The notes beneath the pieces are model-generated. The model saw nothing but the letters and a program-made list of their open reading frames with translations. It was not told the origin of the DNA and ran no database searches. Positions 60,921 to 64,000 of a stretch of 64,000 nucleotides of DNA are shown piece by piece (the first letter of the stretch is position 1; each line of letters starts with the position of its first letter). The position numbers and the translations under genes are program-made. The DNA comes from Gibbula magus (lineage: Eukaryota > Mollusca > Gastropoda > Trochida > Trochidae). The stretch lies in contig OW388300.1 in NCBI GenBank assembly GCA_936450465.1, positions 48,287,378 to 48,351,377 on the forward strand, in the 5' to 3' direction.

Positions 60921-62382
60921 AAAATTGTGTAAACTATTTGCATTCTGTATTGTTTATGAATTGTGTATCTCTGTATTTCGACCCGGGGCCCTATACACAA
61001 GGATTAAGGATTGGTCTGTTACCTCTGAACAGTGCCTCAGGAAATAGACATCCCTCAAAAGTGTTGAGAATTTCCTTTGGAGATAGATTGTTCTTTTACA
61101 AGGATTTGCTTTTTGTACGACAGAATATACTATCCAGTTACAATGATATATTGTGCTCGCTCCATAAATTCATGGGAGGGGCTTAAAGACTTTAAAAAAA
61201 TTAAAGTGCATTGTGATTACTTCTGAATTGTATCTTAGCTAAACATGTAAGCTGACATCAAAATATTCAACAATCTCAGCATAGGGAAATCCAAATGTCA
61301 AAAGATCGGTGTTGTGTCATTATTATATTGGGGAAGCGCTCAACATTTGGGTATGATAAAATGTAGGAATGTACAGTAGGTATATACATATATTATTTTA
61401 CAGACTAACGACCTACTTTCCATTAGGTTCATGACCGACCGGTTTCGATACATAGAGGATATGTTGTGTTTTCAGTGTGATATCACTCATTGAGTGATGG
61501 GGTAAAGCCGATATTTTCACGTTTCACTGATAACACAAAAATACTGTTTATTCCATGCTTCTTTGTTCTGGAATGTGGTGTTGTAAGTACAACATTGTTT
61601 CAATAGAGAGAGTTCTGGAGACCTTATACCAGTGTTGCTCTGTCACGTAGCAGCGGCGACGACGTTGCGTTGATTGTAAACGTGACACATGACGTCATCC
61701 CCATAATGATATTTCACTGTGTTCACAAGTGATATCAAACTGCATTGATGAGAACACATTGTCCCAAACTGAGAAAACTCAGTCTCACATCGCTTTGCAT
61801 ATAATAAATTGTAGACATCAGGGTACACACAGGAGCACATATACACACAAACAATCGGCGATACTACACAGATTAAAGTATGCAAACATCCTTCGCGAGT
61901 ACTTTCTAACACAGTTGATAGTGTGTTGATGCATCCTCACGGTCAGCCATCTATCTAACTCATCATCATCAATGTTGTTTCTACACGGACTTGCTCCACA
62001 GGGGATGTACAGGAAGAGATCGCTTATCAGTTATGTTTGCTCTCTCTGAAGTTGTCCCAAGTGAGGTCTTTATAGCAACACCTTATGAATGTCATTGGAT
62101 TATGAGCTTTATATTAGGTTAATGGACATATTCGACTTAGAATACCATGGATACACATGTATCATATGAAGGCTATATACAGTAAACATATATAGGAAAC
62201 ATATTCGTAGTGCAAAGTAACCTTCAATGTTTCAGAGCAAGTTAAATATCTATCTCTTTTCCCATTACAGTTACGCTTGAATCATATGATATCTGGAAAC
62301 GGATATATAGATAAATTGGTTTTTCAGGAGGTATGATGGATTCGTATTTCTCGAAAGTAATCCTCTATATAATGGGTAAGAG

Positions 62383-63235
62383 ATATCTATCGCATGTGTG
62401 ATATATACACAGTATAACTAGAGATACTAATCGCATGTGTGATATATACACAGTATAACTATAGATACTAATCGCATGTGTGATATATACACAGTATAAC
62501 TAGAGATATCTATCGCATGTGTGATATATACACAGTATAACTAGTGATATCTATCGCATGTGTGATATATACACAGTATAACTAGATATATCTATCGCAT
62601 GTGTGATATATACACAGTATAACTAGAGATACTAATCGCATGTGTGATATATACACAGCATAACTATAGATACTAATCGCATGTGTGATATATACACAGT
62701 ATACCTAGAGATATTTATCGCATGTGTGATATATATACAGTATACCTAATGATACTTATCGCATGTGTGATATATACACAGTATACCTAGTGATACTTAT
62801 CGCATGTACGATATATACACAGTATACCTAGAGATACTTATCGCATGTGTGATATATATACAGTATACCTAGAGATAATTATCGCATGTGTGATATATAC
62901 ACAGTATACCTAGAGATACTTATCGCATGTGTGATATATACACAGTATAACTAGTGATACTTATCGCATGTACGATATATACACAGTATACCTAGAGATA
63001 CTTATCGCATGTATGATATATATACAGTATACCTAGAGATAATTATCGCATGTAAATTATATACACAGTATACCTAGAGATAATTATCGCATGTATGATA
63101 TATACACAGTATACATAGAGATACTTATCGCATGTGTGATATATACACAGTGTACCTAGAGATACTTATCGCATGTATGATATATACACAGTATAAACTA
63201 GATATACTTATCGAATGTATGATATAAACACAGGT
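62383..63235. repeat. about 40-bp minisatellite, 21 units
   Basis: Unit: TATCGCATGTGTGATATATA, CACAGTATAACTAGAGATAC. Two main sub-types alternate in blocks: TATAACTAG early (62.39-62.69) and TATACCTAG later. Late units drift to GTATGATATATA. Each unit contains a near-palindrome GTGTGATATATACAC. It lies just outside block Y copy 2. Confidence 0.95.
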
Positions 63236-63599
63236 TTCACTTTGCGTCAGAATTACTGACCGGATTGCGTCATTAGGCAACTTTTGATGAATTTATCCTT
63301 TTCCAAAGTTTGTGACTTTAACCAGTGACTTTTGCAAAAAAAATATAAGTTATCACAAATGTCTCATACTATGGAAGCCGTATATTAGTGTCACGATGAA
63401 AAAACAATCTGTCAAACTATCTCCTACGTAGGACTTAGTATCTCCTCCGTAGGAGATAGCATGTATAAAGCACTGATCACTTTTCCGTCGTATTCATGTT
63501 TATCCACGAGTTGTGGAGATACTTTAAGCATCTGGCGTTTATCTTTCTCATAATAAACATATGTTAGTTTGATTTAATCATGTAATTTGGAAGTGCAAT
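63236..63599. other. AT-rich DNA with a short palindrome
   Basis: A palindromic pair around ATCTCCTACG / CTCCGTAGGAGATAG lies at 63420-63465. Nothing else is recognised. Confidence 0.45.
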
Positions 63600-63924
63600 C
63601 TTGATTTTCAAAATAAAATAGTGTTCACTTGAAAGTGTTATGTAGAGAATAGTGTATTTCCGTTACTTCCTGTTACAATTTTGAGTGTTTAGTTCTCGCT
63701 TCATCAGTCAGAATACTTTAACTACATTCGAGCAGCCATTCAAATGTGAACACTTGCAAATGGCCGCTCGATTGGAAATGGACTCGCGTGGTTTAACCGA
63801 ACCATGTACATTCGTTTTAGAACTCTTGTTATTGATCCATGAGTGTTATTTAGCCATTGATAGTAATTATTAGCCTTTTTGTGAGAGCACTTTATTTCAG
63901 TAGGAACAGCGTGCCATAGCGCCT
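63600..63924 (-). mobile_element. TTAA element family, copy 3 (partial)
   Basis: On the minus strand it starts at 63924 with AGGCGCTATGGCACG after a TTAA (63925-63928) and matches copy 2 (9834-10288) through ACTGAAATAAAGTG, TGGCTAAATAACACTCAT and CGAGCGGCCATTT. The other terminus was not found, so its far end is truncated or lost. Confidence 0.65.
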
Positions 63925-64000
63925 TTAAAGGTTTGAGGCTTTGAGAAAACTGACATCCTTAAACTTTGATAAGCATTGAGAGAGAAATTAGGACAAACTT

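Larger units (their letters stand above)
58430..62300. repeat. duplicated block Y, copy 2
   Basis: Paired with 51.11-54.6 kb: TATGCATGAGCAATAAATCA (58.53), TAGGCTAGTCGATTA (58.67), CCAGATGAAATAATCTACTGG (60.14), core repeat 60.20-60.42, TTAATATCCACAGCTTCGAA (60.46), AAACATCCTTCGCGAGTACT (61.89), CAGCCATCTATCTAACTCAT (61.95). It is longer than copy 1 because of inserted elements at 59.03-59.83 and about 60.57-60.92 kb. Confidence 0.8.

Noticed and set aside
62383..63235. CRISPR-like array
   Set aside because: Repeats are contiguous with no unique spacers, in a eukaryotic context. It is a minisatellite.

Overview
The window is AT-rich, gene-poor and full of repeats. It has spliced animal-type exons, a rhodopsin-class GPCR, DIRS, Penelope and LINE retroelements and Tc1/mariner remnants, so it is animal nuclear DNA. 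The best guess is a marine gastropod, possibly a vetigastropod (abalone-like). Two things point there: a (GTGA)n head followed by a short 'ACGCC..GCAATATT' segment near 13.96 kb that resembles the commonest abalone interspersed repeat, and a PAN plus C-type lectin gene layout. This assignment is an inference.

Only two host genes are supported. One is an intronless class A GPCR on the minus strand (start best placed at 15950, stop at 14919), with a 34-bp tandem repeat directly upstream. The other is a minus-strand secreted or receptor-like PAN/apple + C-type lectin gene. Three of its exons are visible (28543-28345, 25486-25307, 24937-24708), with matching splice sites and phases; its 5' end was not found.

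0-24 kb: a nested palindrome (0.47-0.92 kb), an (AT)n tract, an inverted duplication around 4.6 and 7.1 kb with a 142-bp tandem repeat beside the right arm, a Tc1/mariner transposase relic (8.2-8.95 kb), a TTAA-bounded non-autonomous element (9.83-10.29 kb), several minisatellites, the GPCR, two decayed LINE 3' ends (17.8-18.3 and 22.8-23.7 kb) and a Tc1 helix-turn-helix relic (20.9 kb).

24-34 kb: the lectin gene, with a 5'-truncated Penelope-like element (open GIY-YIG frame at 26 kb) and a second Penelope relic in its large intron. Next comes a decayed DIRS retrotransposon (29.2-32.4 kb) carrying a nested foldback element, then a 1156-bp TA-flanked Tc1-like element (32.66-33.8 kb).

35-62 kb: the main architectural feature. 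This is a set of old, diverged duplications of non-coding DNA: three copies of a 2-kb block (39.8, 45.6, 55.1 kb), each followed by the same later segments, and two copies of a further ~3.5-kb block (51.1 and 58.4 kb). A ~170-bp core sequence recurs inside the array about eight times. Different mobile elements interrupt different copies (a LINE tail with its empty site visible in the sister copy, a LINE RT pseudogene, foldback elements, tRNA-like SINE relics), which gives a relative insertion history. A 21-unit ~40-bp minisatellite (62.38-63.24 kb) follows the array.

No CRISPR, operon or bacterial-type feature is present. Most short open frames are chance. Family calls were made by eye from recognisable motifs and were not checked by search.
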